Positions 1 to 9,218 of a stretch of DNA of 64,000 bases are shown in pieces (the stretch's first letter is position 1; every line of letters begins with the position of its first letter). Below the pieces are notes generated by a model, which was given only the letters and a program-made list of their open reading frames with translations, did not search any database and was not told where the DNA came from. This stretch comes from Listeria monocytogenes (lineage in GTDB: Bacteria; Bacillota; Bacilli; Lactobacillales; Listeriaceae), in NCBI RefSeq assembly GCF_013282665.1, contig NZ_CP054041.1, forward strand, positions 2,586,001-2,650,000. The letters run 5' to 3'. Position numbers and translations under genes: made by a program.

Positions 1-485
1 ACTTCATCAGATATGTTAGAAGTTATTTTTTCGGATACATTGCTAGATAATTTGTCTTTTAAGCTTTTTAGTTTGTCTTCGGTGGTCGTTGGCGCAGGAG
101 CAGGTTTATTTTCTTTTTTTGCTTTTTCTTTATTTTTATTATCGTTTTCTCGGGCTTCTGCATTTACTTCATTTACATAGGCGAATAAACTTTGGATAAG
201 TGCTACTCGATTTTGACCAGTTTCACGATTGTAGACATACACATCTTCTACGGCATCGCTTGCTTTGGTCCTTTCTTCTTTCGTTTTCTCTGTATCTTCC
301 ACCGTTTGAGGTGAACGAATTGTTTTTTCAGCCACTTGGAATAGTTTAACATTGTAAGATTCCGGTTTCGTCATTTGGCAAACGAGAAAATAAGCTACAA
401 CTGCAAAGCAAACAAGGAGCAGCGGAAAAAGGTATTTCTTTCCACTTTCGATGTACCAATCTCTCCATTTCTTGGCTAGTTTCAC
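1..485 (-). CDS. pgpH: c-di-AMP phosphodiesterase PgpH, N-terminal part (cut by window edge)
   Basis: This is the 5' part of a membrane protein whose remainder lies beyond the left edge. Translation from a GTG at 485, behind GAGGAG with a good gap, gives a basic N-terminus, one hydrophobic segment at about residues 15-33 and the start of a charged extracellular region rich in Glu, Lys and Ala. This is the usual beginning of 7TMR-HD proteins. The family hydrolyses c-di-AMP with a cytoplasmic HD domain, which is not visible here. An ATG two bases upstream runs straight into TGA, so GTG is the start. It follows phoH by about 15 bases, an order typical of Firmicutes (phoH-pgpH-ybeY). The family call comes from the N-terminal domain and context only. 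Confidence 0.85.
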   Translation of the reverse strand, partial: MKLAKKWRDWYIESGKKYLFPLLLVCFAVVAYFLVCQMTKPESYNVKLFQVAEKTIRSPQTVEDTEKTKEERTKASDAVEDVYVYNRETGQNRVALIQSLFAYVNEVNAEARENDNKNKEKAKKENKPAPAPTTTEDKLKSLKDKLSSNVSEKITSNISDE

Positions 486-500
486 ATCTTTGTCTCCTCT

Positions 501-1460
501 CTAATTTTGTTTCCCTTCATAAGCTTTAATAATTTCAGCAACGAGTGGGTGTCTGACTACATCATGATGTTCAAAGTAAACAAAACCGATATCTTTTACA
601 TCTTTTAAAACTTGTTCTGCATTGACAAGACCGCTAGTTGCACCTTTGGGTAAGTCAATTTGTGTCATATCTCCATTAACAATCATTTTGGAGTCATAAC
701 CAAGTCGTGTTAAAAACATTTTCATTTGGGCAATAGTTGTATTTTGCGCTTCATCTAAAATGACAAAAGCATGATCAAGTGTACGACCTCTCATATAAGC
801 CAGAGGAGCTATTTCAATGACGCCTCGGTCCATTAACCTTGTTGTATGCTCCGTACCGAAAATGTCGTATAATGCGTCGTATACAGGACGCAAATAAGGA
901 TCTACTTTTTCTTTTAAATCACCAGGTAAAAAACCTAAGCTTTCCCCAGCTTCAACGGCAGGTCTTGTTAAAATGATTTTGCTCACATTTCCTTTTTTCC
1001 ATGCGTCTACTGCCATGACAACTGCCAGATATGTTTTACCTGTACCTGCTGGACCAACGCCGAAAACGATGTCGTGTTTTTTGATCATTTGAATGTAGGT
1101 TCGTTGTCCGAATGTTTTAGGTCTAATAGGCATTCCTTTTGCGTTTTTCGTAATTTCTTCTTCAAATAAAGTATGGAAGTAAATAAGCGTGCCGTTTCTT
1201 TGCATTTTTACTGCTTGAGCGATATCTCGACCGTCTATGTGAATGCCTCGTTTTACGGTTAGAATAAGTTCATTTAAAACGGCAGTCGTATGCTGCACAG
1301 GTTCTTCTTCGCCTGTAATCGATAGTGACTCTCCCCGAGTAATGATTTTCACTTGAAGCAACTCTTCTAAAAGTTCGATATTTTTATTATTATTGCCGAA
1401 TAAATCTTGAATATTGGTGTCATCAGATAATTCGACTATTTCATTAAATTCATTTAGCAT
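501..1460 (-). CDS. phoH: PhoH-family ATPase
   Basis: A 319-residue cytoplasmic P-loop protein of the PhoH/PhoL family, whose members are linked to RNA metabolism near YbeY and the ribosome. Walker A GPAGTGKT lies at residues 136-143 and Walker B VILDEAQN near 233-240, followed by the motif NGDMTQIDLP near 263. The first 100 residues form the family's KH-like N-terminal part. Length is normal. It heads the run into pgpH, whose ribosome-binding site lies just after the phoH stop. Its exact substrate is not known from sequence. Confidence 0.93.
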   Translation of the reverse strand: MLNEFNEIVELSDDTNIQDLFGNNNKNIELLEELLQVKIITRGESLSITGEEEPVQHTTAVLNELILTVKRGIHIDGRDIAQAVKMQRNGTLIYFHTLFEEEITKNAKGMPIRPKTFGQRTYIQMIKKHDIVFGVGPAGTGKTYLAVVMAVDAWKKGNVSKIILTRPAVEAGESLGFLPGDLKEKVDPYLRPVYDALYDIFGTEHTTRLMDRGVIEIAPLAYMRGRTLDHAFVILDEAQNTTIAQMKMFLTRLGYDSKMIVNGDMTQIDLPKGATSGLVNAEQVLKDVKDIGFVYFEHHDVVRHPLVAEIIKAYEGKQN

Positions 1461-1577
1461 TGGCTAACCCCTTCACCTTTTATAAGTGCCTTGATTAGTT
1501 ATATTATACACGAAATTGCCTTGCTTGAAAAACGAAGCGATAGAAGTGATGCAATTCAAGTGAAAATGAACGTAAAA

Positions 1578-1617
1578 AAACAGGATTTCCTCCATAAAAT
1601 AGGAAGTAATCCTGTTT
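1578..1617 (-). terminator. Intrinsic terminator after yqeY
   Basis: Arms AAACAGGATT and AATCCTGTTT enclose a further short pairing (TCCT/AGGA). On the minus strand the stem runs into a T-tract. It lies about 30 bases past the yqeY stop and separates yqeY from phoH. Confidence 0.8.
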
Positions 1618-1647
1618 CTTAACGTTTCAAAACTAGTTTGAATTAGT

Positions 1648-2103
1648 TTATGAGAGATATTTTTTTACGAATTGGTTAACAGCACCGCCGTCAGCTTTGC
1701 CTTTAACTTTAGGCATAATCGCAGACATTACTTTGCCGAAATCAGCTTTACTAGATGCGCCAACTTCTTCGATAGTTGCTTTCACAATGTTCTCAAGCTC
1801 TTCAGGAGTCAGTTGTTTAGGAGCATAGTCCTCTACAATGACAATCTCGGAACGGACTTTATCAGAAAGGTCGCTACGTCCAGCTTTGTCAAACTCTGCT
1901 AGAGAATCTCTGCGTTGTTTGAGTTCACGGGAAATCACGGTTACTTCATCATCCGGAGTAAGATCTTTCACACCTTGGTGAATTGCTTCGTTTTGTAAAG
2001 CTGCTTTTAACATACGAATAACGGAAAGTTTTTCTTTCTCTTTATCGCGCATCGCTTGTTTCATATCTTCATTTAACTTGTCAAGCAGTGTCAACGAAAT
2101 CAT
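1648..2103 (-). CDS. yqeY: YqeY/GatB-like domain protein
   Basis: A 151-residue protein of the YqeY family, which shares its fold with the C-terminal tRNA-binding tail of GatB and Asn/Gln amidotransferases. The N-terminal part is a charged helical hairpin (residues 1-60) and the C-terminal part is the compact domain ending NQFVKKYL. The family has no settled biochemical role; tRNA binding is inferred from the GatB tail. It is cotranscribed 10 bases behind rpsU, a conserved pairing in Firmicutes. The ribosome-binding site (AAAGG) is weak and very close to the ATG, so its translation may be coupled to rpsU. Confidence 0.9.
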   Translation of the reverse strand: MISLTLLDKLNEDMKQAMRDKEKEKLSVIRMLKAALQNEAIHQGVKDLTPDDEVTVISRELKQRRDSLAEFDKAGRSDLSDKVRSEIVIVEDYAPKQLTPEELENIVKATIEEVGASSKADFGKVMSAIMPKVKGKADGGAVNQFVKKYLS

Positions 2104-2113
2104 CGCCTTTTAA

Positions 2114-2287
2114 TTAGAATTTGCGTTTTCTTGCTGCTTCGGATTTTTTCTTACGTTTTACGCTTGGTTTTTCATAAAATTCGCGCTTTCTGGATTCTTG
2201 CAAAGTTCCACTTTTGGAAACAGTACGTTTAAAGCGACGAAGAGCATCTTCAAGCGATTCGTTTTTACGAACTACTGTTTTTGACAT
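2114..2287 (-). CDS. rpsU: 30S ribosomal protein S21
   Basis: A 57-residue, strongly basic protein with the S21 pattern: acidic/aliphatic start ([20 protein letters not shown]) and Lys/Arg-rich C-terminus ending ARKRKF. It joins the 30S subunit near the anti-Shine-Dalgarno region of 16S rRNA. The start at 2287 is chosen over an upstream ATG at 2320 because GGGAGGGAAAGAG sits just before it and the extra 11 residues do not fit the family. It is the first gene of the rpsU-yqeY unit. Confidence 0.96.
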
Positions 2288-2418
2288 CTCTCTTTCCCTC
2301 CCTCCGGCACTTACATGCACTCACTTAAATCCTTCATTTAAGTTCCAGAATAGGACATAACGGAAAATAAATTATGAATTATTCTGAAGTAATGCAGATA
2401 AGCATTCACTCATTAAAA

Positions 2419-2447
2419 ATTATATACGAAACATCGGGCATCGTCAA
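2419..2447 (-). promoter_or_regulatory. SigA promoter for rpsU-yqeY
   Basis: Read on the minus strand, TTGACG (2447-2442), a 17-base spacer and TATAAT (2424-2419) form a near-consensus vegetative promoter. It leaves a leader of about 125 bases before rpsU. Confidence 0.8.
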
Positions 2448-2450
2448 CAT

Positions 2451-2495
2451 GAAATCGTTAACTTTCGCATAAAACTTTGAAATGTTAACGATTTT
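2451..2495 (-). terminator. Terminator-like hairpin overlapping the rsmE stop
   Basis: Arms AATCGTTAAC and GTTAACGATT flank a loop with a few more pairs. The rsmE TAA stop lies inside the first arm. The T-tract is better on the plus strand than on the minus strand, so termination of rsmE here may be partial. Confidence 0.55.
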
Positions 2496-3252
2496 TATTT
2501 TTGTAAAGGTCAAAATAGAAAGAAGCAGCTGATAATACATAGAGCGGAGCAGTTTCTGTTCTTAAAATTCTTGGGCCGAGTCCGGCAAGTTTTGCGTTTG
2601 CTTCTTGAAGAAGTAATAGCTCTTTTTCACTAATGCCGCCCTCTGGTCCAAAAATACACAAAACAGACTGTCCAGGTTTCATTGTTTGAAATAAGCTAGC
2701 AAGTGCACTATCTTCGCCTTCTCGGGCGCTCTCTTCATACGCGGCGATAACATAGTCATAGTGAACACGGTCAAACATTAATTCCTTGAAACTAGCAGCA
2801 TAATGAACTTCTGGAATGACAGTTCGGTGCGATTGTTCAGCCGCTTCTTGCGCAATTTTTTGAAGGCGCTCGATTTTTTTGATAACTTTTTTATCATCCC
2901 ATTTCACCACAGATCGTTCGGCTTTATATGGGATGAATTTATGTGCACCAAGTTCTGTACTTTTTTGAATGATGAGTTCTAGTTTGTCGCCTTTCGGTAG
3001 GCCACTTGCAATAGTGATTTCAACAGGCAACTCGGTATCTTCTTCTAGCCATTTCACTAGACTTAATAATACCTCTTCTTCATGTATTGCTGTAATAGCC
3101 GCGATGCATGTTTTTTTGCTCGGAAAAACAACGAAAACTTGATCGGATTCTTTCATTCGCATAACACGAGTAATATGATGGAAGTTTTCTCCGGCAATGG
3201 TCAGCATATCGTTGTCATTCTCTAGCTCAGTTGTTACAAAATAACGCTGCAT
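2485..3252 (-). CDS. rsmE: 16S rRNA (uracil-1498-N3)-methyltransferase
   Basis: A 255-residue SPOUT-class RNA methyltransferase that uses S-adenosylmethionine to make m3U1498 in 16S rRNA. A small N-terminal RNA-binding domain (MQRYFV, HHITRVMRM) is followed by the knotted SPOUT domain with IFGPEGGISEKE near residue 200 and LGPRILRTETAPL near 230. Both are family signatures. It starts on the base after the prmA stop, so its ribosome-binding site is inside prmA and the two are translationally linked. The prmA-rsmE pair downstream of dnaJ is common in Bacillales. Confidence 0.95.
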   Translation of the reverse strand: MQRYFVTTELENDNDMLTIAGENFHHITRVMRMKESDQVFVVFPSKKTCIAAITAIHEEEVLLSLVKWLEEDTELPVEITIASGLPKGDKLELIIQKSTELGAHKFIPYKAERSVVKWDDKKVIKKIERLQKIAQEAAEQSHRTVIPEVHYAASFKELMFDRVHYDYVIAAYEESAREGEDSALASLFQTMKPGQSVLCIFGPEGGISEKELLLLQEANAKLAGLGPRILRTETAPLYVLSAASFYFDLYKNKNR

Positions 3253-4197
3253 TTACTCCACTCCTCGTTTGGAAATAATCGCAACCCAGTCTCCTTGTTG
3301 CTCGATTTTTTCGATAATAAGTCCAGCGTTTTTAAGTGCTTCTTCGACTAATTTTGCTTTATCTTCAATAATTCCAGAAGCAATGAAAATTCCGCCTGGT
3401 TTGAGTGCTTTATAAACATCCTCTGGGAAAAGTAAAATCACTTCTGCTAAAATGTTTGCGACAACAATATCTACATTTATTTTGTTAATGTCTTGAAGTA
3501 GATTATTTTGTTTTACGGTAATAATATGTTCTGTTTTATTTAAAGTAATATTTTCTTCTGCTGCACGAGTGGCAATTTCATCAAGATCTGTCGCTAAAAT
3601 GGATTTAGCTCCTAGTTTGGCACTGGCGATGCTTAAGACACCAGAACCCGTGCCAACGTCAATGACTTCATCCCCTTGTTGTAAATAATCACTTAGCGCG
3701 CGGATACAAAGTTGTGTTGTCGGATGAGTACCTGTACCGAAAGCCATTCCTGGATCTAGCTCAATGATTATTTCGTTAGCAGATGGTGTATATGATTCCC
3801 AACTTGGTACAATCGTGATTCGATCAGTGATTTGAACTGGGTGATAGTACTTCTTCCACGCGGTAGCCCACTCCTCATCGTCCACATCATTAACGACAAA
3901 TTGGAACTTACCTAGTGGAATATCAAAAGTGCTGAGATGTTTCAATGTTTGTTCGATTTCTGGAATTTGCTCGACAAATTCGGTTGTTTTTAAGAAGTAA
4001 GCTTTAATGATAACGCCATCTTCAGGATAATCTTCTCGTCTAAGCGCATAAATTTCTCCAAATTTATCTTCTCGTTCACGTAAAAAGTCAGCTACATCTT
4101 CAATGGATACTCCTGCTGCACCAAATTCTGTTAAAACATTCGCAACTGGCTCCACTGCTTCATTCGTTGTATGGACTTCTACCTCTGACCATTCCAT
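3253..4197 (-). CDS. prmA: Ribosomal protein L11 methyltransferase
   Basis: A 314-residue class I methyltransferase that trimethylates ribosomal protein L11. The N-terminal substrate-binding domain covers about residues 1-110. The SAM domain has [12 protein letters not shown] near 150, motif [15 protein letters not shown] near 178 and VVANILAEV near 245. Length is normal. The ATG at 4197 follows AAAGGAGTG. It sits between dnaJ and rsmE in the same direction, past a hairpin that may reduce read-through from the heat-shock genes. Confidence 0.95.
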   Translation of the reverse strand: MEWSEVEVHTTNEAVEPVANVLTEFGAAGVSIEDVADFLREREDKFGEIYALRREDYPEDGVIIKAYFLKTTEFVEQIPEIEQTLKHLSTFDIPLGKFQFVVNDVDDEEWATAWKKYYHPVQITDRITIVPSWESYTPSANEIIIELDPGMAFGTGTHPTTQLCIRALSDYLQQGDEVIDVGTGSGVLSIASAKLGAKSILATDLDEIATRAAEENITLNKTEHIITVKQNNLLQDINKINVDIVVANILAEVILLFPEDVYKALKPGGIFIASGIIEDKAKLVEEALKNAGLIIEKIEQQGDWVAIISKRGVE

Positions 4198-4225
4198 TTT
4201 TCAACACTCCTTTAGTATGTAGAAA

Positions 4226-4260
4226 AGGTCGATGGTTGCTTCTTGCACAACTATCGACCT
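4226..4260 (-). terminator. Hairpin between dnaJ and prmA
   Basis: Arms AGGTCGATGGTTG and CAACTATCGACCT pair with one mismatch. On the minus strand the stem is followed by TTTTCTAC, a short T-tract. It is probably a partial terminator that lets some heat-shock transcript reach prmA-rsmE. Confidence 0.55.
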
Positions 4261-4269
4261 CTACGTTCA

Positions 4270-5400
4270 TCAATCGCCTTTAAAAGCTCGTTTCATTTTG
4301 TCAAAAAATCCAGATGTTTGTTCGTCTACTTTGTCTCCAGTAGTGGAAGCAAATTCTCGCAAGATTTCTTTTTGTTTATCATCTAGTTTTTTCGGAACAA
4401 TTACTTTGACGATTACGTGTTGATCGCCTGTTCCGTTTCCACGAAGATGCGGAACACCTTTGCCACGTAAGCGGAACGTCGTTCCAGTTTGAGTGCCACT
4501 TGGAATTTTCAAACGAACTTTCCCGTGAACAGTTGGTACGTCAATTTCATCACCTAATGTAGCTTGTACGAATGTGATTGGGACTTCTACATAAATATCG
4601 TCTGCTTCACGTTCGAAAAATTCATCTGGAATCACGACAAATACGACATATAAATCGCCGTTAGGTCCACCGTTAATACCAGCTTCCCCTTCGCCAGACA
4701 CGCGCATTTGTTGTCCATCATTCACACCAGCCGGAACTTTCACTTTGATTTTTTTCGTTTTAGTTACGCGGCCTTTACCATGACAAGTTGGACATTTTTC
4801 TTTGATTTCTTTACCTGTACCATTACAGTATTGACATGTGCGTTTATTGACTACGCGACCAAATGGGGTATTTTGTTCCACGTTAATAGAACCTTTACCA
4901 CCACAATGGCTACATTTTTCAGGTGTTGTCCCTGGTTTTGCGCCGGAACCATGACATGTGTCACAGTTTTCTTCACGAGGAATTTCGATTTCCGCATCTT
5001 TACCAAAAACCGCTTCTTTGAATTTAAGACGCATTGTATATTGTAAATCGCTACCTTGTCTTGGCGCATTTGGATCTTGTTGACGTCCACCGCCACCGAA
5101 GAACGTGTCAAAAATATCTTCAAATCCGGAGAATCCGCCTCCGCCAAAGCCACCACCTGCACCGCCGCCGAAACCTTGGTTTGGATCTACGTGTCCATAT
5201 TGATCATATTGTGCACGTTTTTGTTGGTCACTTAATACTTCATAAGCCTCTGATATTTCTTTGAATTTTTCATCAGCGCCTGCTTCTTTATTTATGTCCG
5301 GATGATACTGTTTGGACAGTTTCCGGTAAGCTTTTTTTATTTCGTCCGCTGAGGCGCTTTTGGAAATACCAAGCACTTCATAGTAATCTCGTTTTGCCAT
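4270..5400 (-). CDS. dnaJ: Chaperone DnaJ (Hsp40)
   Basis: A 376-residue type I Hsp40 that stimulates the ATPase of DnaK and delivers substrates. The J domain is residues 1-70 with HPD near 33-35, followed by a Gly/Phe-rich linker (to about 115). Four CxxCxGxG zinc repeats lie between about 145 and 215: [24 protein letters not shown] and CPTCHGKG. Two C-terminal beta domains follow. The start follows AGGAGTGATGG. It is the last gene of hrcA-grpE-dnaK-dnaJ. Confidence 0.98.
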   Translation of the reverse strand: MAKRDYYEVLGISKSASADEIKKAYRKLSKQYHPDINKEAGADEKFKEISEAYEVLSDQQKRAQYDQYGHVDPNQGFGGGAGGGFGGGGFSGFEDIFDTFFGGGGRQQDPNAPRQGSDLQYTMRLKFKEAVFGKDAEIEIPREENCDTCHGSGAKPGTTPEKCSHCGGKGSINVEQNTPFGRVVNKRTCQYCNGTGKEIKEKCPTCHGKGRVTKTKKIKVKVPAGVNDGQQMRVSGEGEAGINGGPNGDLYVVFVVIPDEFFEREADDIYVEVPITFVQATLGDEIDVPTVHGKVRLKIPSGTQTGTTFRLRGKGVPHLRGNGTGDQHVIVKVIVPKKLDDKQKEILREFASTTGDKVDEQTSGFFDKMKRAFKGD

Positions 5401-5488
5401 CCGCCATCACTCCTGTCCATGATAGATTTTTATAGTCCTAACGTATTGTAACATTTGAAAGAGATGTTGTAAAAACTTTATTTCAGAT

Positions 5489-5518
5489 AAAAAGCCAAAG
5501 CCACAGTAGACTTTGACT
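5489..5518 (-). terminator. Weak hairpin between dnaK and dnaJ
   Basis: AGTCAAAG pairs with CTTTGGCT (one G-U) and is followed on the minus strand by TTTTTATC. It may act as a partial terminator or processing site that sets the dnaK to dnaJ ratio. Confidence 0.5.
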
Positions 5519-5542
5519 CATTATCTTTACGTTCTAGAAAGA

Positions 5543-7384
5543 TTATTTGTTTTCTTTGTCGTCGTCATTTACTTCTTCAAACTCAGCATCTACTACATCG
5601 TCATTTTGAGGAGCTTCTTGACCTTCTGCGCCGCCAGCTGCTTGTTGTTCTGCTGCAGCTTGTTCGTATAATTTAACAGATAGGTTTTGAACAATTTCAT
5701 TTAAGCTTTCTGTTTTTTCTTTGATAGCTTCGAAATCTTCCCCTTTAAGCGCTTCTTGTAGTTCGTCGCGAGCAGCTTCTGCTTTTTTCACTTCTTCTTC
5801 TTCCACTTTGCCTTCTAGTTCTTTCAATGTTTTATCTACAGTGAATACTAGTTGGTCAGCATTGTTGCGAAGTTCTGCGTTTTCTTTGTTCTTTTTATCT
5901 TCTTCAGCATTAGCTTCTGCATCTTGAACCATTTTTTCGATTTCTTCGTCTGTTAAACCTGAAGAAGATTTAATAACGATGTTTTGTTCTTTACCAGTTC
6001 CAAGGTCTTTCGCGCGAACTGTTACGATACCATTTTTGTCGATATCAAATGATACTTCGATTTGAGGGATTCCACGTGGTGCTGCTGGAATGTCTGCTAA
6101 TTGGAATCGACCTAATGTTTTGTTGTCTTTTGCCATTGGACGTTCCCCTTGAAGTACATGGATATCTACAGCTGGTTGGTTGTCAGCTGCTGTAGAGAAA
6201 GTTTGTGATTTAGATGTTGGGATAGTTGTATTACGTTCGATTAATGTAGTCATAACGCCACCCATTGTTTCGATACCAAGGGATAATGGAGTTACGTCAA
6301 GTAACACAACGTCTTTTACATCACCAGTGATTACGCCACCTTGAATCGCAGCACCCATTGCTACAACTTCATCTGGGTTTACACCTTTATGAGGTTCTTT
6401 GCCTAATTCTTTTTTGATTGTTTCTTGAACTGCAGGAATACGTGTAGATCCACCAACTAAAATAACTTGGTCAATATCGCTTGCAGAAAGGTTCGCATCT
6501 TTTAAAGCTTGACGTGTTGGCGCAATAGTACGCTCAACTAAGTCATGTGTTAATTCATCAAATTTAGCACGAGTAAGGGTTACTTCTAAGTGAAGTGGAC
6601 CAGCTTCTCCAGCTGTGATAAATGGTAAGGAGATTTGTGTGCTTGTTACGCCAGAAAGATCTTTTTTCGCTTTTTCAGCAGCATCTTTCAAACGTTGAAG
6701 CGCCATTTTATCTTGGCTTAAATCAATACCATTGTCTTTTTTGAATTCTGCTACTAGATAGTCGATGATTTTTTTATCGAAGTCATCTCCACCTAATTCG
6801 TTGTCGCCGGCAGTAGAATGTACTTCGAATACGCCGTCACCTAATTCAAGGATAGATACGTCAAACGTACCACCACCAAGGTCAAATACTAGGATTGTTT
6901 GGTCTGTTTCTGTTTTATCCATACCGTAAGCCAGTGCTGCCGCTGTTGGTTCGTTAATAATACGTTCTACTTCAAGACCAGCGATTTTACCAGCGTCTTT
7001 TGTTGCTTGACGTTGCGCATCGTTGAAGTAAGCTGGAACTGTGATAACTGCTTTATCTACTGTTTCACCAAGATAATCTTCTGCATAACTTTTTAGATAT
7101 TGCAAAATGATTGCACTAATTTCTTGTGGAGAATAATCTTTTCCTTCGATTGTTTCTTTATAGTTAGTACCCATATGACGTTTAATGGAACTAATTGTAT
7201 TTGGGTTTGTGATTGCAGCACGTTTCGCTACTTCACCTACTTGGCGTTCGCCATTTTTGAAACCAACGACAGAAGGTGTTGTACGTGCGCCTTCTGGGTT
7301 AGGGATGATTTTTGCTTCTCCGCCTTCTAATACTGCTACTGCAGAGTTTGTTGTTCCTAAGTCAATACCGATAATTTTGCTCAT
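5543..7384 (-). CDS. dnaK: Chaperone DnaK (Hsp70)
   Basis: A 613-residue cytoplasmic Hsp70 that folds and protects proteins in an ATP cycle driven by DnaJ and GrpE. The nucleotide domain begins [12 protein letters not shown] and carries the phosphate loop [13 protein letters not shown] near 170 and adenosine motif VGGSTRIP near 310. The linker [13 protein letters not shown] is at about 355-367. The substrate domain follows, with an acidic, Gln/Ala-rich tail. GGAGGAAATAAC precedes the ATG. It is the third gene of the HrcA-controlled operon. Confidence 0.99.
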
Positions 7385-7417
7385 TGTTATTTCCTCCTGT
7401 TATTCAGTAATTATTTT

Positions 7418-7993
7418 TTATTGATTTACTTTTACCATAGATGGGCGTATAACCCGGTCTTTAAGTTTGTAGCCTTTTTGAAGTTCCGCAGTGATTTCAT
7501 TGCTTCCTGCATTTTCATCACTATCTTGCATAACGGCTTGATGGAAATTCGGATCAAATTGTTCGCCGACAGCCGGAATAACTTCAATACCTTCTTTTTC
7601 AAAAGCAACAAGGATTTGGTTGTATACCATTTCCATTCCTTTTAAAATTTGTTTCACTTCTTCTTGATCAGAAGTCGTTGCAAGTGCTTTTTCAAAGCTA
7701 TCTAGTGCAGGAAGTAAATCTTGCGCTAAACTTTGCGAACGATATTTCTGACTAGCATCACGGTCTGCGATATGTCTTTTTTTCACATTTTCGAAGTCCG
7801 CTTGCATACGAAGGTAGCGATTTTCTACTTCATCGAGTTTGTTTTCAAGCTCTAAGATTTTTGCTTGTTCTTCTGTTAAAGTGTCAGCCGGAGCCTCTTC
7901 TTCAACCGTTTCTTCTGATTCATCTAAAATGTTTAATTCTTCTTGTTCCATTTCATCAGCAAGTTTTTCTTTTTTGTTCTTTTTTTCAGACAC
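7418..7993 (-). CDS. grpE: Nucleotide exchange factor GrpE
   Basis: A 191-residue homodimeric exchange factor that releases ADP from DnaK. The N-terminal 60 residues are charged and Glu-rich. A long coiled coil ([24 protein letters not shown]) and the C-terminal beta domain ([25 protein letters not shown]) follow. Two in-frame GTG codons compete. The upstream one at 8002 touches the AGGAG box, whereas the one at 7993 has about 8 bases of spacing, so 7993 is chosen. It sits between hrcA and dnaK in the same operon. Confidence 0.96.
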   Translation of the reverse strand: MSEKKNKKEKLADEMEQEELNILDESEETVEEEAPADTLTEEQAKILELENKLDEVENRYLRMQADFENVKKRHIADRDASQKYRSQSLAQDLLPALDSFEKALATTSDQEEVKQILKGMEMVYNQILVAFEKEGIEVIPAVGEQFDPNFHQAVMQDSDENAGSNEITAELQKGYKLKDRVIRPSMVKVNQ

Positions 7994-8034
7994 TTTAGCC
8001 ACCTCCTGAAAAAACGTATGCTTTTTCAGCCTTC

Positions 8035-9072
8035 CTAATTTTGGTTATCACGATAAAGTTTGGTTAACACATCGGTTAAATCTCGGCTCATCACATCAAC
8101 GAGTCCCATCATTCTGCTGTATTCCATTCTTGTAGGTCCTAGGAGCACAATACCACCAACGCGTTCGCCAGCAATATTATACGTTGCTGTAATGATACTA
8201 CAATCTTCCATTAGACTATTATTGTTTTCTCGGCCTATTTTCACTTGAAGGCCATTGGGAATATCCCTAAACAATTCATACACATCTTGTTCTTCTTCCA
8301 TCAAATGAAGCATCTCACGGACTTTATTAATGTCATGAAATTCCGGTTGATTCAAAATATTCGTTTTCCCACCAAAATACACTTTTTGTTGACTTGCTTG
8401 AGCAAAAGAATCGGAAAATACATGCATAAAGCTTTCGTAATTTCTAACATGCTTCCCAAGTAGTTCCTTTACTTCCATTGGTATTTGTACTTTTAAATCA
8501 TCAAGCGAAAGTCCTACTAGCCGTTCATTTAGGATGTTGACCATTCGTTCAATATCGGAGAGCGTTGTGCCCTCAGGTATTGTCACTAAATGGTTGTCCA
8601 CATGCCCTTGATCAGTAATTAATATGAGCATTGCTTGAAAATTATTTATTGGTACAAATCTAAAGCCACTCAAATGATTTTTCGTCGCTTCAGGGCCAAG
8701 CAAGATGGACGTGTAATTGGTTAAATCGGATAACATTAATGCTGAATTTTGGATAAGTCCTTCCATTTCGTAGTAATTCTCTGAAAAGAAGGATTGAATC
8801 ATTTGCCTGTCGGATTTATCTAGCTTTTTGGGCTGGAGTAAATAATCGACATAGAAGCGATATCCTTTCTCTGATGGGACTCGTCCCGAGGAAGAATGCG
8901 TCTTTTCAATAAAGCCATATTCTTCGAGAACACCCATTTCGTTACGGATAGTCGCGGAACTATAGGGCAAACCTTTTTCTTTCAGCAAATTCTTTGATCC
9001 AACCGGCTGAATAGTCCAAGTGAAATGATCGATGATGGCACGGAAAATCAAAAGTTGTCTTTCTGTTAACAT
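8035..9072 (-). CDS. hrcA: Heat-inducible transcription repressor HrcA
   Basis: A 345-residue repressor of class I heat-shock genes. It binds CIRCE and is kept active by GroEL. The N-terminal winged helix includes [23 protein letters not shown] at about residues 24-45, followed by the HrcA dimerisation and inserted domains. The start at 9072 is preferred because GAGGTGATTGCT precedes it. A start at 9093 would add seven residues and place it in the operator region. It is the first gene of the operon it represses. Confidence 0.97.
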   Translation of the reverse strand: MLTERQLLIFRAIIDHFTWTIQPVGSKNLLKEKGLPYSSATIRNEMGVLEEYGFIEKTHSSSGRVPSEKGYRFYVDYLLQPKKLDKSDRQMIQSFFSENYYEMEGLIQNSALMLSDLTNYTSILLGPEATKNHLSGFRFVPINNFQAMLILITDQGHVDNHLVTIPEGTTLSDIERMVNILNERLVGLSLDDLKVQIPMEVKELLGKHVRNYESFMHVFSDSFAQASQQKVYFGGKTNILNQPEFHDINKVREMLHLMEEEQDVYELFRDIPNGLQVKIGRENNNSLMEDCSIITATYNIAGERVGGIVLLGPTRMEYSRMMGLVDVMSRDLTDVLTKLYRDNQN

Positions 9073-9086
9073 AGCAATCACCTCTT

Positions 9087-9113
9087 TTAGCACTCAATAA
9101 CGTCAAGTGCTAA
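9087..9113 (-). promoter_or_regulatory. CIRCE operator
   Basis: TTAGCACTC, nine bases, AAGTGCTAA. This is the CIRCE inverted repeat (consensus TTAGCACTC-N9-GAGTGCTAA) with a single departure, A for G at the first base of the second arm. It lies just past the expected transcription start and before the hrcA ribosome-binding site. It is therefore the HrcA operator of hrcA-grpE-dnaK-dnaJ. Confidence 0.95.
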
Positions 9114-9124
9114 ATACAAGTATA

Positions 9125-9153
9125 AATTTACCAAACAATTCCACCTTAGTCAA
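9125..9153 (-). promoter_or_regulatory. SigA promoter of the hrcA operon
   Basis: On the minus strand TTGACT (9153-9148), 17 bases and TAAATT (9130-9125) place the start near 9118, immediately before CIRCE. A TATACT at 9124-9119 is a possible alternative -10. Confidence 0.7.
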
Positions 9154-9193
9154 CCGAAAACACTCGATTTCAGACTAAAGTAGGATTGTTTGG
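9131..9193. repeat. Long inverted repeat between hemW and hrcA
   Basis: CCAAACAATTCCACCTTAGTC (9131-9151) pairs with positions 9173-9193 over 21 positions, allowing G-U, around a 21-base loop. Neither side has a strong T-tract, so this is not a standard terminator. It may end hemW transcripts, or be an operator, because it covers the hrcA -35 box. Confidence 0.75.
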
Positions 9194-9218
9194 TCAAAAA
9201 AGGTCAAATAGTGCGGTT

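Noticed and set aside
5721..5927. Ser-rich plus-strand frame inside dnaK
   Set aside because: It is the complement of the Glu/Lys-rich C-terminal part of dnaK and has no start signals.
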